Assembly: GCF_036250695.1 (NCBI RefSeq)
Contig: NZ_CP109427.1
Span: forward strand, 5,580,001 to 5,644,000
Direction of reading: 5' to 3'
Source of the DNA: Streptomyces sp. NBC_01497
GTDB lineage: Bacteria > Actinomycetota > Actinomycetes > Streptomycetales > Streptomycetaceae
Length of the DNA: 64,000 nucleotides
The position numbers and the translations under genes were made by a program. This document shows positions 63,999-64,000 of this stretch, piece by piece (position 1 is the first letter of the stretch; each line of letters opens with the position of its first letter). Under the pieces are notes generated by a model. That model saw nothing but the letters and a program-made list of their open reading frames with translations. It searched no databases and was not told the DNA's origin.

Positions 63999-64000
63999 GG

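Overview
The window is chromosomal DNA from a high-GC actinomycete, almost certainly a Streptomyces or close relative. The signs are third-codon positions that are nearly all G/C, frequent GTG starts, GGAGG-type ribosome sites, MsiK-style sugar ABC operons that lack an ATPase gene, and many linear-chromosome-core families (SpoIIE-type phosphatase, Eis acetyltransferase, ROK regulators, MalQ, PepN). I see no rRNA, tRNA, CRISPR array, insertion sequence or prophage.

Layout. 0-7.4 kb holds a phospho-signalling set in one direction: a PknG-like kinase, a PP2C phosphatase, a von Willebrand A protein and an FHA protein; three of the four carry paired zinc ribbons. 7.5-11.2 kb has a PCMT-type methyltransferase, a 5'-truncated AraC gene, a divergent XRE repressor/methionine aminopeptidase pair with tandem operator-like repeats, and a truncated globin behind a strong dyad. 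11.4-18.3 kb is a sugar operon (ROK regulator, binding lipoprotein, two permeases, GH4 phosphoglycosidase, BadF-type kinase). 18.6-22.4 kb has an XRE regulator with a nucleotide-binding reductase, an MscS channel and an HNH nuclease. 22.5-34.5 kb is mostly metabolism and peptidases: secreted GH84 enzyme, malQ with a small repeat protein, a small membrane protein, pepN, a DUF1203 protein, asd and an epoxide hydrolase. 34.7-39.6 kb has a large secreted subtilase, a HemK-family methyltransferase preceded by a possible leader peptide, and a PPOX flavoprotein.

39.7-47.3 kb is a second sugar or sugar-acid uptake and catabolism cluster under a LysR regulator (2-hydroxyacid dehydrogenase, enolase-superfamily enzyme, ABC importer without ATPase, TIM-barrel isomerase). 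47.4-57.1 kb is housekeeping: Nei-type DNA glycosylase with rpiB, an amino acid permease, bioY, a DsbA-like protein, a second pepN, a PD-(D/E)XK-like protein and a Nudix hydrolase. 57.1-64 kb has an Eis acetyltransferase, a membrane SpoIIE phosphatase coupled to a DinB-like protein, a frameshifted GNAT pseudogene, an aldo/keto reductase with a MerR-type promoter, a membrane acyltransferase and a small membrane protein.

The most unusual items are the zinc-ribbon kinase/phosphatase/VWA/FHA set, the XRE-aminopeptidase module beside a broken AraC gene, the dyad at the globin promoter, the leader-peptide candidate ahead of the HemK-family gene, and the 19-bp-spacer promoter of the aldo/keto reductase. 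All family assignments come from reading the sequence; none was confirmed by a database search.
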